Origin: Candidatus Nanosynbacter sp. HMT-352
Lineage (GTDB): Bacteria > Patescibacteriota > Saccharimonadia > Saccharimonadales > Saccharimonadaceae
DNA length: 64,000 bases
Assembly (NCBI RefSeq): GCF_021222645.1
Contig: NZ_CP089520.1
Span: 372,001-436,000, forward strand
Direction of reading: 5' to 3'
The position numbers and the translations under genes are program-made. This document shows, one piece after another, positions 1 to 7,547 of the stretch. The notes below the pieces were generated by a model. It was not told the origin of the DNA. It saw only the letters and a list, made by a program, of their open reading frames with translations, and did not search any database. Position 1 is the first letter of the stretch. Each line of letters begins with the position of its first letter.

Positions 1-1
1 T

Positions 2-1870
2 GAAAATACCTTAGATTTTGCGTTAGACATCGCCACTCGCTCAATTGATTTTTATGACGAATATTTCGGCGTCAAATATCCATTGCCAAAATCCGATCAC
101 GTCGCCCTTCCCGACTTTTCGTCTGGCGCAATGGAAAACTGGGGATTGATTACTTACCGCGAAAGTTGTTTACTTGCGGACCCAGAATTGACCCCAGAAT
201 CATCCAGGCGATTTATCGCGACCGTAATTGCGCACGAGCTTAGCCATCAATGGTTTGGCAATCTCGTTACCATGAACTGGTGGAATGATTTATGGCTCAA
301 TGAAAGCTTTGCCAATATGATGGAGTACGTGGCGATTGATGCATTACACCCCGAATGGCGCATGTGGGAAGATTTTGCCACGAATGAAGTAACAGCCGCA
401 CTTAGAAGAGACAGCTTAGATGGCGTTCAATCCGTTCAAGCCGACGTCAATCATCCAGACGAAATCAGCACATTATTTGACCCGGCGATTGTTTATGCTA
501 AGGGCGGACGACTGCTTGTTATGGTCAGGAAGCTTATTGGCGAAGAGGCATTTCGCGCTGGACTTAAATCATATTTTGAAAAATTCGCGTATAAAAACAC
601 TGTCGGAAATGACCTGTGGCAAGAATTAGAGTTGGCGAGCGGTCAGCCAATTGTCAATCTAATGAACACTTGGATTTCCCAACCTGGCCTTCCTGTCGTA
701 TCAGTTTCAAATAGTCACGACACCGCGATTTTAAGTCAGGAACGATTCTTCATCGGCGAGCACCAACCATCTGACGCATTATGGCCGATTCCATTATTCG
801 CAAACCAGCCACTTGATGTAAAAATCTTGAATCAAAAAGAAACCACCGTTTCCATTGAAAAGCCATTACAATTAAACTGTGGCTTAAGCGCCCACTTCGT
901 CACCAAATATGACGAATCCTCTCGCGAATATTTATTGAAGAACATTACAGAGTTGCCAACCCTGGATAAGATTTGTATCTTACAGGACGTGACAATACTC
1001 GCCCGCGCTGGATTTGAAAACTCGGCGTCACTACTTCCATTGGCATTGTCGCTAAAAACCGAAACCAACGAAAAAGTCTTCGGTATGGCGGCTGGCGCCT
1101 TGACGGAACTGCGAAAGTTCGTAGACGATAATGACGCCGCCAGAGATTCATTAAAGAAAATTTCTGGAGAATTTGCGCATGCCACATTTAAGGAATTAGA
1201 TTGGGATGAAAAAGCTGGAGAATCGGACGACGACCGCGAACGACGCACCACGGCTCTGAGTTTGATGATTTATAGCGAAGATAAAGAAGTTTTGAACGAG
1301 GCAAAAACGCGTTTTGATAGTAATAAATTGGAAGACTTACCGACAGAAATTCGAGCTTTAATTATCAGCGCAAACGTGAGACATTTCGAGACGACAGAGA
1401 TGATTGATAATCTCTTTGCTGCATATAAGAACACGCCGTCAAATGACCTGCAGAATGATATTGCAATTGGACTAACTTCCACCAAAAACCCTGAAACAGC
1501 AGAAAAAATTCTTGCCAATATTAAAGATTCCAATATTATCCGCCCGCAAGACGCCAGCCGTTGGTTCGTGTATTTGATTCGGACCAGAGAAAGCCGCCAG
1601 ATTGCTTGGAATTGGCTAAAAGAAAACTGGGCATGGGTCGAAGAGAAATTTGGTGATGACAAAAGCTATGACGATTTTATTCGCTATGCTGCCACAGCCC
1701 TATTGACAACCGACGAACTTGACGACTTTCGACAATTCTTTGAGCCGATGGAAAATATTCCAGCCCTAACCAGAACGATTAAGTTGGGGATTACAGAAAT
1801 TAAAGCACGCACTGAGTTGATTGAGCAAGATAAGGCGGATGTGCTCTCTGCTTTGCAAACAACACTGTGA
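2..1870 (+). CDS. M1 family zinc aminopeptidase, 5' end outside window
   Basis: Removes N-terminal amino acids from peptides, probably for peptide scavenging in the cytoplasm. The frame is open from base 2, well upstream of any good start codon, so the N-terminal beta domain lies outside the window. The GAMEN substrate-binding motif is at 125-139, the zinc motif HELSH at 233-247, and the third zinc ligand is the Glu of WLNESFA near 300. The rest is the long helical C-terminal domain seen in ERAP/tricorn-interacting-factor-type M1 enzymes, ending at a TGA. It is followed by cassette A on the same strand. Family assignment is firm; exact substrate and symbol are not given by the sequence. Confidence 0.95.
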   Translation, partial: ENTLDFALDIATRSIDFYDEYFGVKYPLPKSDHVALPDFSSGAMENWGLITYRESCLLADPELTPESSRRFIATVIAHELSHQWFGNLVTMNWWNDLWLNESFANMMEYVAIDALHPEWRMWEDFATNEVTAALRRDSLDGVQSVQADVNHPDEISTLFDPAIVYAKGGRLLVMVRKLIGEEAFRAGLKSYFEKFAYKNTVGNDLWQELELASGQPIVNLMNTWISQPGLPVVSVSNSHDTAILSQERFFIGEHQPSDALWPIPLFANQPLDVKILNQKETTVSIEKPLQLNCGLSAHFVTKYDESSREYLLKNITELPTLDKICILQDVTILARAGFENSASLLPLALSLKTETNEKVFGMAAGALTELRKFVDDNDAARDSLKKISGEFAHATFKELDWDEKAGESDDDRERRTTALSLMIYSEDKEVLNEAKTRFDSNKLEDLPTEIRALIISANVRHFETTEMIDNLFAAYKNTPSNDLQNDIAIGLTSTKNPETAEKILANIKDSNIIRPQDASRWFVYLIRTRESRQIAWNWLKENWAWVEEKFGDDKSYDDFIRYAATALLTTDELDDFRQFFEPMENIPALTRTIKLGITEIKARTELIEQDKADVLSALQTTL

Positions 1871-1900
1871 TATATTATGCCACATTTTTGACAAAATCTA

Positions 1901-1956
1901 TTGACATTTTATCCTATTAGTGATATAAATATATTAGCTTTTGTTGATGGAACAAA
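1901..1956 (+). promoter_or_regulatory. Cassette A promoter and 5'-terminal RNA hairpin
   Basis: TTGACA at 1901-1906, a 17-nt spacer and TATAAA at 1924-1929 predict +1 at A1936, giving an RNA that starts AGCTTTTGTT. Bases 1940-1945 (TTTGTT) pair perfectly with 1951-1956 (AACAAA) around a 5-nt loop, so the RNA begins with a hairpin 4 nt from its 5' end. The same arrangement occurs at cassettes B, C and D. Confidence 0.75.
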
Positions 1957-2016
1957 TGTTTTGTCCGAAAGCGCACCTTGACAAGTTGAGAGAGTTTATA
2001 AACCGGAGGTGAGATT

Positions 2017-2127
2017 TTGCGATATTTTAAGAAGTATCCCGAAACCTCATCTTCGGTCGTTCGCCATCCGGGCGTCGATCAGTGTTTTTTAACACGAGCG
2101 TCCGCTCGGATGAGGAGAGAGTACTGA
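2017..2127 (+). CDS. Predicted leader peptide of cassette A (36 aa)
   Basis: A TTG codon at 2017 lies 7 nt after a near-perfect Shine-Dalgarno GGAGGTGA (2005-2012). It opens a 36-codon frame ending with TGA at 2125-2127, one base before the ATG of the cassette A protein. The peptide is basic and starts (M)RYFKKYPET. Codons 10-12 contain the CCTCATC segment that can pair with the downstream ribosome-binding site, so translation of the leader would open that helix. The arrangement looks like translational coupling or attenuation. It is inferred from position only; the peptide resembles nothing I recognise. Confidence 0.5.
   Translation: MRYFKKYPETSSSVVRHPGVDQCFLTRASARMRREY
2045..2117 (+). promoter_or_regulatory. 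Leader helix that can hide the cassette A ribosome-binding site
   Basis: CCTCATC (2045-2051) is exactly complementary to GATGAGG (2109-2115), which overlaps the GAGGAG Shine-Dalgarno (2112-2117) of the main ORF. Within the enclosed stretch there are further stems: CATCCG/CGGATG, GTGTT/AACAC and CGAGCG/CGCTCG. A ribosome on the leader peptide would cover the 5' arm and release the site. Confidence 0.5.
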
Positions 2128-2128
2128 C

Positions 2129-2497
2129 ATGCCGACTTTTATTACGGATGAAGTTAAAGCCCTCTTCAGGGAACAACACGGCAAGGGGGAGACAGACGCT
2201 CACGAGATCGCCGCATTCCTCGACGATAATCATATCAAGGAGGTGTGCGAGCGTGTCAAGGAAGCAGTCGTCGACCAGTACCTTCGTACGGGCGACAAGA
2301 TTACTTATGTGCAAGTTGACGACCCCTTGTCAACGCAAGCTGTCGCAATGAGCGAGGAGTGTCACAACACACTCCTCGCCGCCCTCAAGTCCCTCGAGGA
2401 TAGCACCGAAAATGTAGTCCTCAGAGGAGGACGCGAACCCGCACCTTGGAGAGCCTCCATGGACGGACATATTGCCGTTTACTTCTCCTGGAAGTAG
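2129..2497 (+). CDS. Cassette A protein, unknown function (122 aa)
   Basis: I do not recognise this protein. It is soluble, acidic in its first two thirds, has no signal peptide or membrane segment, and contains two cysteines (near residues 40 and 78). The start follows GAGGAG by 11 nt and sits one base after the leader-peptide stop. Codon use is richer in G and C (many GAC, GAG, CTC, GTC) than in the neighbouring genes, which suggests foreign origin or a different selection regime. It shares its transcription-unit design, but not protein sequence, with cassettes B, C and D, and a hammerhead ribozyme follows it. It is convergent with rnhB. Confidence 0.8.
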   Translation: MPTFITDEVKALFREQHGKGETDAHEIAAFLDDNHIKEVCERVKEAVVDQYLRTGDKITYVQVDDPLSTQAVAMSEECHNTLLAALKSLEDSTENVVLRGGREPAPWRASMDGHIAVYFSWK

Positions 2498-2507
2498 ACT
2501 ACGATCA

Positions 2508-2561
2508 AGCGAACATGGCGAGTCCGTAGAGATTCGCAGCTCTCTCACTTGTCAGTTCGCT
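2508..2561 (+). other. Nested 3' hairpin of cassette A
   Basis: AGCGAAC (2508-2514) pairs with GTTCGCT (2555-2561), enclosing smaller GAG/CTC and AGAG/CTCT stems. No U tract follows, so it is not a standard terminator. Its 3' arm is also the 5' arm of hammerhead stem III, so the two folds exclude each other. Confidence 0.6.
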
Positions 2562-2609
2562 CCATAGATGTGTGTCTATGCTGATGAGTCGGAAACGACG
2601 AAAGCGAAC
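2555..2609 (+). ncRNA. Type III hammerhead self-cleaving ribozyme
   Basis: All invariant elements are present in order. Stem III 5' arm GTTCGC (2555-2560); U2561 (position 16.1) and C2562 (position 17, cleavage 3' of it). Stem I CATAGA (2563-2568), loop TGTGTG, TCTATG (2575-2580). Core CTGATGA (2581-2587). Stem II GTCG (2588-2591), GAAA loop, CGAC (2596-2599). GAAA (2600-2603). Stem III 3' arm GCGAAC (2604-2609). Every stem is fully complementary and there are no core substitutions. Stem III is the open one, hence type III. It lies on the same strand as cassette A, 57 nt after its stop codon, and ends 3 bp before the convergent rnhB stop. Cleavage would give the cassette A mRNA a defined 3' end just after its hairpin. 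Confidence 0.92.
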
Positions 2610-2612
2610 AAT

Positions 2613-3602
2613 TTATTCCAACACCACACACTCTTTAGCTACGGGCGGATTTCCATCAACAGAAATTGCCAGCATTTGCATATCACAGCCTTCATACTGC
2701 GTATTTTTGGCAGTGAACATCTCTGCAGAAAAACGCATTTGCTGCTGTTTTTTATTTGTAATCGCCGCCAAGCCATCGCCGAAATCGTCATTTTTACGAT
2801 ATTTGACCTCTGTAAAATATAAAACATTATCTTTTTTGCTAACAATATCAATTTCGCAATACCGCGTCCGCCAATTCCGTTCTATAATTTCATGACCATC
2901 GCCTACCAACCAATCCGCCGCCGCTTGCTCACCTTTATCACCAATTTGACGCGTCGTGTCTTTTTGCTGGTTTTTAGATTTTCTATCGTCAGACGCATTT
3001 TGCGAATTCGCCCCAGTATTAGCGTATTTAGCCAACGGCGCAAAACTCAGCCGATGTAGCGGAGTTACGCCCAGATTATCAATAGCCGCTCGATGCTTCG
3101 CCACGCCATAGCCAACGTGCGAAGAAAAATCATATCCTGGATAAACATTATCCTGCTTCGCCATGAATTTATCGCGAGCCACTTTAGCAATAATCGACGC
3201 CGCCGAAACGCTCGGAATCAGACCGTCGGCTTTCGCTATAATTGTTACATACTTTTCTAGCGGTGTACCCGCCAAAAAATTGACCGTCCCATCGATAATA
3301 ATTTCATCAAACGTCGAGCCATTTTTCTGACATTTCGCTTGGATTTCTTTGACTGCACGCCGCGTTGCCAGCTTAAGCGCCTCGCTCATCCCTATTTCAT
3401 CCAGTTCCTCAGCAGAAACCCAGCCCAATGCCCAAGCCGACGCTTGCTCGCGAATTTCCTCATCGAGCAATTCACGTCGTTTTTTGGTCAATTTTTTACT
3501 ATCATCAAGCCCTTCAATTTCAGCGCCGCCCAAAACCACCGCGCCAATCACCAACGGTCCAGCCCACGCGCCGCGCCCGACTTCATCAATTCCCAGAATC
3601 AC
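2613..3602 (-). CDS. rnhB: RNase HII fused to a YraN/UPF0102 nuclease-like domain
   Basis: Residues 1 to about 195 are RNase HII, which cuts RNA at RNA-DNA junctions in DNA: GIDEVGRGAWAGP at the N-terminus supplies the first catalytic Asp-Glu pair, IIIDGT and SAASIIAKVARD follow. A polar linker of about 20 residues leads to a second domain (about 216-329) with the UPF0102/YraN pattern: GDKGEQAAADWL, then EIDIV and FTEVKYRK, the E...D...EVK signature of a restriction-nuclease fold. In most bacteria rnhB and yraN are separate neighbouring genes; here they form one 329-residue protein. The gene follows the VanZ-like gene with a 17-bp overlap and runs toward cassette A. Confidence 0.93.
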   Translation of the reverse strand: MILGIDEVGRGAWAGPLVIGAVVLGGAEIEGLDDSKKLTKKRRELLDEEIREQASAWALGWVSAEELDEIGMSEALKLATRRAVKEIQAKCQKNGSTFDEIIIDGTVNFLAGTPLEKYVTIIAKADGLIPSVSAASIIAKVARDKFMAKQDNVYPGYDFSSHVGYGVAKHRAAIDNLGVTPLHRLSFAPLAKYANTGANSQNASDDRKSKNQQKDTTRQIGDKGEQAAADWLVGDGHEIIERNWRTRYCEIDIVSKKDNVLYFTEVKYRKNDDFGDGLAAITNKKQQQMRFSAEMFTAKNTQYEGCDMQMLAISVDGNPPVAKECVVLE

Positions 3603-4083
3603 CAGACAATCTTCCCTTTTTCGTCATAAAATCCGCAATAATCCAGCCAATCCAAATTGTTGTCGCGCCTAATGTATTCGCCAAAATATCCCAATTCGTG
3701 TCGTCCAATTTTATGCTCGCCAAGCCCACTTTGACCATAAATAATTCCGCCAGTTCGTTAATGCAGCCCAACGCTGAAACTAAAGCAAATACTGAAAACG
3801 CCATCACCAACCAGTGCGCCCGCCATTTCATCGACGAAACCAAATACACCCAGAACAGCCCCGTAAATAGACCGCCACCCACAAAGTGAGTCGTAAAACT
3901 AGTGTCCTGTCCGTCAATTAACGGCGATGGCAAATACCAAGATATGAAAAACAACAAACACGCTACGTAAAGTAGCCAGCGATATTTTTTCTCATTATCA
4001 AAGCCGTTTTTCTTCAAAACATAAGGAGCCGCCACAACCAAAGTCGTCGGAACAAGGACGGATATATAATGAAATATTGCCAT
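3586..4083 (-). CDS. VanZ-like small membrane protein (165 aa)
   Basis: A membrane protein with about four or five hydrophobic segments. The C-terminal part has the arrangement NELAELF...DTNWDILANTLGA, which resembles the conserved E...D..DxxxNxxG pattern of VanZ-like proteins. Function unknown. The ATG at 4083 is preceded by TATAAT (4095-4090 on the minus strand) with a 6-nt gap, so the mRNA should be leaderless. The 3' end overlaps the rnhB start by 17 bp, suggesting coupled translation. Confidence 0.7.
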   Translation of the reverse strand: MAIFHYISVLVPTTLVVAAPYVLKKNGFDNEKKYRWLLYVACLLFFISWYLPSPLIDGQDTSFTTHFVGGGLFTGLFWVYLVSSMKWRAHWLVMAFSVFALVSALGCINELAELFMVKVGLASIKLDDTNWDILANTLGATTIWIGWIIADFMTKKGRLSGDSGN

Positions 4084-4102
4084 ATTGAGATTATAACATG
4101 AG

Positions 4103-4131
4103 AAAACCGCCCCAGATTAAGAGACGGTTTT
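4103..4131 (-). terminator. Hairpin terminator after rplS
   Basis: On the minus strand AAAACCG and CGGTTTT form a 7-bp stem just after the rplS stop codon; the U-rich part is within the 3' arm. Confidence 0.6.
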
Positions 4132-4150
4132 ATGATTAACCAATTGACAA

Positions 4151-4672
4151 TTACGCGTCTTTATGGCGAGCTGCAACTTCAGCAGCCTTAGCGTCAAGCT
4201 CTGCCTGAGCGGCATCTTTTTCAGCTTGTTTTGCAGCAGCAGCCTGAGCAGCTTCTTCCTTCAAGCGTTCAGCTTCCGCTTCTGCCTTAGCGTCATGAAT
4301 ATCATTAACAGCAGCACGATCGAAATTCTTAGCCGTCAAGCGAGCTGACTTACCGCTACGCTGGCGAAGGAAGCTTAAGAACTTGCGGCGAACCTTAGCA
4401 CGACGAGCAATCTCAATCTTCTCAATCAGTGGACTGTGCATCAAAAATGACTTTTCAACGCCAACGCCTGAAGCAATTTTTCGAACAGTAATGCGTGATG
4501 TGTGTGATTTTTTATTATCGGTGCGGATGACAACACCCTCGAACATCTGAATACGCTCTTTGTTGCCTTCCTTAATTTTCTGGTAAACGCGAACTGTGTC
4601 ACCGCTGCGAGCATCGACAACTGCTTGCTTTTTTTGTGCTTGGTTGATTTTGTTGATTAACTCAAAACTCAT
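4151..4672 (-). CDS. rplS: 50S ribosomal protein L19 with long charged C-terminal tail
   Basis: L19 sits at the 30S-50S interface. The first about 115 residues match the family (RSGDTVRVYQKIKEGNKERIQ, FEGVVI, SFLMHSPLIEKIEI, AKVRRKFLSFLRQRSGKSARL). The protein continues for about 55 residues of Ala/Glu/Lys/Gln-rich sequence predicted to form a coiled coil, so it is 173 residues against the usual 115 or so. The start is supported by AGGAAA about 8 nt upstream. The gene is monocistronic with its own leader and terminator. The tail is an accessory extension whose role cannot be read from the sequence. Confidence 0.95.
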   Translation of the reverse strand: MSFELINKINQAQKKQAVVDARSGDTVRVYQKIKEGNKERIQMFEGVVIRTDNKKSHTSRITVRKIASGVGVEKSFLMHSPLIEKIEIARRAKVRRKFLSFLRQRSGKSARLTAKNFDRAAVNDIHDAKAEAEAERLKEEAAQAAAAKQAEKDAAQAELDAKAAEVAARHKDA

Positions 4673-4790
4673 AATTTTTCCTATCTTCCGAACTCGCTCC
4701 GACTGGCCACGCAGTTGTACCTCTGCGGCTCCACATCAAACAAGGCTCGAATATTTAACTCTCGTACAATTACATAAGATAATAACACAA
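4673..4790 (-). promoter_or_regulatory. rplS 5' leader with hairpin
   Basis: The stretch upstream of rplS contains GCCACGCAG/CTGCGGC (plus-strand 4706-4714 with 4723-4729), a 7-bp stem with a 2-nt bulge. L19 genes of other bacteria carry autoregulatory leaders, so this may be one, but I cannot match it to a known leader structure. Confidence 0.3.
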
Positions 4791-4835
4791 ATCTGAAGAA
4801 ATATCAATTAAATAAAATTGGGGTATAATATAGCT

Positions 4836-5969
4836 ATGGATTACAATAAATTAGCACTCGAACTACACGAAAAATACAAAGGTAAAATTACGACTAGCCT
4901 CAGAGATAAAGAAGAGCTTAATCGCGACAAACTTAGCGCTTATTACAGCCCTGGCGTCGGCGCAGTTAGCCAAGCAATTTCCGAAAATCCAGCAGATTTG
5001 CCAAAATACACTTGGACAAACAATCTAGTCGCCGTAATCTCAGACGGCTCAGCAATTTTAGGCTTAGGTAATTTGGGACCAAAAGCCGCCATGCCAGTCA
5101 TGGAAGGAAAAGCTTTGCTATTTAAGCATTTTGCCGATGTCGACGCCATGCCAATTGTGTTAGACGTTCACGAACCAGAAGAAATTATTGCCACCGTTAA
5201 AGCCATTGCGCCAAGTTTCGGCGCCATCAACCTTGAGGATATTGCCGCACCAAAATGCTTTGAGATTGAAGAGCGATTGAAGGCGGAATTAGATATTCCA
5301 GTCTTCCATGACGATCAACACGGCACGGCTGTCGTTGTATTAGCGGGCTTAATTAACGCCGCTAAATTGACAGGACGAAACCTGGCAGATTGCAAATTCG
5401 TGGTCATTGGCGCAGGCGCAGCTGGTACGGCAATCATCAAATTGTTAAATCTTTACGGAGCAAAAAACATCGTAGCGGTGGATAGTCGAGGAATTGTCGG
5501 AAAATCACGCACAGACTTGAACGCTGAAAAAACCGCACTATTGGAATATGTTGATGCATCGCAATCTGGCTCAATTGAAGACGCCATCACCGACGCAGAC
5601 GTATTCATCGGCGTATCGCGCGCAGGACTTCTCACTCCAGAATTAGTCCAAAAAATGGCGAAAGATCCAATCGTATTTGCACTAGCAAATCCTGTTCCAG
5701 AAATTATGCCAGACGTCGCCAAAGAAGCCGGCGTCGCAATCATTAGCACGGGTCGCAGCGACTTTCCAAACCAGGTCAACAACTCTCTGGCCTTCCCTGG
5801 AATTTTCCGCGGCGCATTAGATCACGGAGTTAAGAAAATCACCGATCAGCACAAATTAGCGGCTGCCGAAGCACTAGCTAACTTGGTCGAAAATCCAACC
5901 GTCGATAAAGTCGTCCCAACCGCATTTGATGAGGGTGTTGTTGAAGCTATTGCGAATGTCATTAGATAA
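4836..5969 (+). CDS. NAD(P)-dependent malic enzyme (377 aa)
   Basis: Converts malate to pyruvate and CO2 with NAD(P) reduction. The N-terminal malic domain has SAYYSPGVGAV and the metal/substrate region (VLDVHEPEEI, INLEDIAAPKCFEIEERL, VFHDDQHGTA). The NAD-binding domain follows with FVVIGAGAAGTAI and ALANPVPEI. Length and order match short bacterial malic enzymes without the phosphotransacetylase domain. The ATG at 4836 is chosen because TATAAT (4824-4829) ends 6 nt before it, implying a leaderless mRNA; an upstream TTG in frame would lie before the promoter. It ends 2 bp from the convergent unknown gene. Confidence 0.95.
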   Translation: MDYNKLALELHEKYKGKITTSLRDKEELNRDKLSAYYSPGVGAVSQAISENPADLPKYTWTNNLVAVISDGSAILGLGNLGPKAAMPVMEGKALLFKHFADVDAMPIVLDVHEPEEIIATVKAIAPSFGAINLEDIAAPKCFEIEERLKAELDIPVFHDDQHGTAVVVLAGLINAAKLTGRNLADCKFVVIGAGAAGTAIIKLLNLYGAKNIVAVDSRGIVGKSRTDLNAEKTALLEYVDASQSGSIEDAITDADVFIGVSRAGLLTPELVQKMAKDPIVFALANPVPEIMPDVAKEAGVAIISTGRSDFPNQVNNSLAFPGIFRGALDHGVKKITDQHKLAAAEALANLVENPTVDKVVPTAFDEGVVEAIANVIR

Positions 5970-5971
5970 GC

Positions 5972-7510
5972 CTAAGCACCAGCACCGTACTTAGCCGCAT
6001 CACGAGAGTTTCCATTTATAAACAGAGATACTAACGATTCCTGATTTTGTTTGTCGCAAGCTCCTAAGAATAAAACTACTTCAGTCACTCCAGCTTCCTG
6101 AAGAGATTTTTTAGTATCACTTTCATCGGGCATATCTTCAACGCTGATTTTTGACACATAAACCCTCTTGGCGTTATGCGTTTGGTCTTTCCAGGCGTAA
6201 ATTATAAACGGATAAAGCTCTTTTAATCTGTTATTTAAGCCAACTGGCAAACCGACAGACTTATCTTCTGAAGTTGCTACATATTTAGCAGCCATAATTA
6301 ATTTATCCTTAATAACGGGCAGAATACTTCGTTTCTTCCTGTCATTTTCATATCCAGTCATTTTATGTTCAACCTTTTTAGCCTCTTCAGTGCGCGCGTC
6401 AATTACTGCGGCTACAGTACCGCCACCACCACGCTCAACATGCAGTACATCTACAATAGAATCTTCTTTAAGCCACGGAAACGTCTCGCTATCAAGTATC
6501 ACAGCATCTCCCGCCTTCAATCCAATCTCTACTGGCCGAGAGTCTTCTTCAGCTCTCGACTTCGGTTTGTTTGACCTTTTCTTCTTGGTGGCTTTCCTCA
6601 AAGATTCACCCACAATTGCAGGCGCCACTTCATAGCTATTCAATTTCTCCGAAAGCACCCTCAGGGCGTTGTCTAAAACCCCACTCAGATGCTCTTTAGC
6701 CATAGATTCAGCAAGGCTACGAACCACTGGACTGTTTTCCTTAATTGCCGCTTCTTTATACTGCTTGGCTAGTTCCTCTTCGCTTGGCAATTTTATGGAT
6801 TTTATAAACTCAAGAACACTGTTGGCAAATTTTAAATCACCCTCAGGATTAATACCATTACATTCCTCATCTTCAACCTCCTTAAGTTTCCGACGTTTAA
6901 AGTCTTCCAAGAAACTACTCAACTTCATCTTGCCATCATTACCTGGAATGTATTCAGGTCTAGTAATTGTAAAATCATCAGGTAAACCAAAAGCCCCATC
7001 CTTAGTAAGGCTCTTAGTCACAGCCTCCCTTGCCTCTGCGATAAAGTCCATATATTCACTATCTGCAAGTTCAGGACTAATTATTTTATTAGCATGCTGC
7101 CATCGTCTTACATCGGGAATCGCATACTCTTCAGCTTGGCAAAATTCTGGAATATTCACTTCCGCCAGATTTTCGGGAAAAACTACACTAAGATTTTCCC
7201 TTATAAATTTCTCGTATGTTCCATTAAATATACTTCTTAACGATTCTTTGACTTCCTCTATATCAAAATCTATCTCTATACAGTCTGGAAGATTGTTATA
7301 CTCCTCCTCAATTTGTTGAAATAACTCAAGAACCTTCTCGTAAGCTTCTTGACATTCACCGCGCAACTCCTCACCTTCAACAAGAAACGGTACATGCTTA
7401 ATAATAAACTCTACATAATCTATAATTTGACTTATGTAGTTTTTATTAAGATCTTCTGTATGAGATAGTTCACCTTTAACAACATAACCATCCCGTTGTC
7501 TTTCGCTCAT
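5972..7510 (-). CDS. Unknown 512-residue soluble protein
   Basis: I do not recognise a family. There are no membrane segments. The first about 300 residues are highly charged and mostly helical with coiled-coil character (EAYEKVLELFQQIEEEYNN). A basic stretch near residue 310 (KKKRSNKPKSR) leads to a more globular C-terminal part of about 190 residues that begins GDAVILDSETFPWLKED and contains a GGGG turn. The promoter is clear on the minus strand: TTGACT, 17-nt spacer, TAAAAT, then 8 nt to the ATG, so the leader is at most 1-2 nt. It is convergent with the malic enzyme gene. Confidence 0.8.
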   Translation of the reverse strand: MSERQRDGYVVKGELSHTEDLNKNYISQIIDYVEFIIKHVPFLVEGEELRGECQEAYEKVLELFQQIEEEYNNLPDCIEIDFDIEEVKESLRSIFNGTYEKFIRENLSVVFPENLAEVNIPEFCQAEEYAIPDVRRWQHANKIISPELADSEYMDFIAEAREAVTKSLTKDGAFGLPDDFTITRPEYIPGNDGKMKLSSFLEDFKRRKLKEVEDEECNGINPEGDLKFANSVLEFIKSIKLPSEEELAKQYKEAAIKENSPVVRSLAESMAKEHLSGVLDNALRVLSEKLNSYEVAPAIVGESLRKATKKKRSNKPKSRAEEDSRPVEIGLKAGDAVILDSETFPWLKEDSIVDVLHVERGGGGTVAAVIDARTEEAKKVEHKMTGYENDRKKRSILPVIKDKLIMAAKYVATSEDKSVGLPVGLNNRLKELYPFIIYAWKDQTHNAKRVYVSKISVEDMPDESDTKKSLQEAGVTEVVLFLGACDKQNQESLVSLFINGNSRDAAKYGAGA

Positions 7511-7547
7511 AAACTAATATTTTATCAGTTTATGGCCATAAAGTCAA

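Noticed and set aside
832..1662. Long minus-strand ORFs inside the aminopeptidase gene
   Set aside because: They are opposite-frame shadows of a conserved protein with no start signals of their own.
1944..1973. A second hammerhead-like core in the cassette A leader (GATGG, a possible stem, then GAAA)
   Set aside because: The C3 and A9 core positions are wrong, the putative stem II is poorly paired and there is no matching stem III. It also overlaps the 5' hairpin, which explains the complementarity better.
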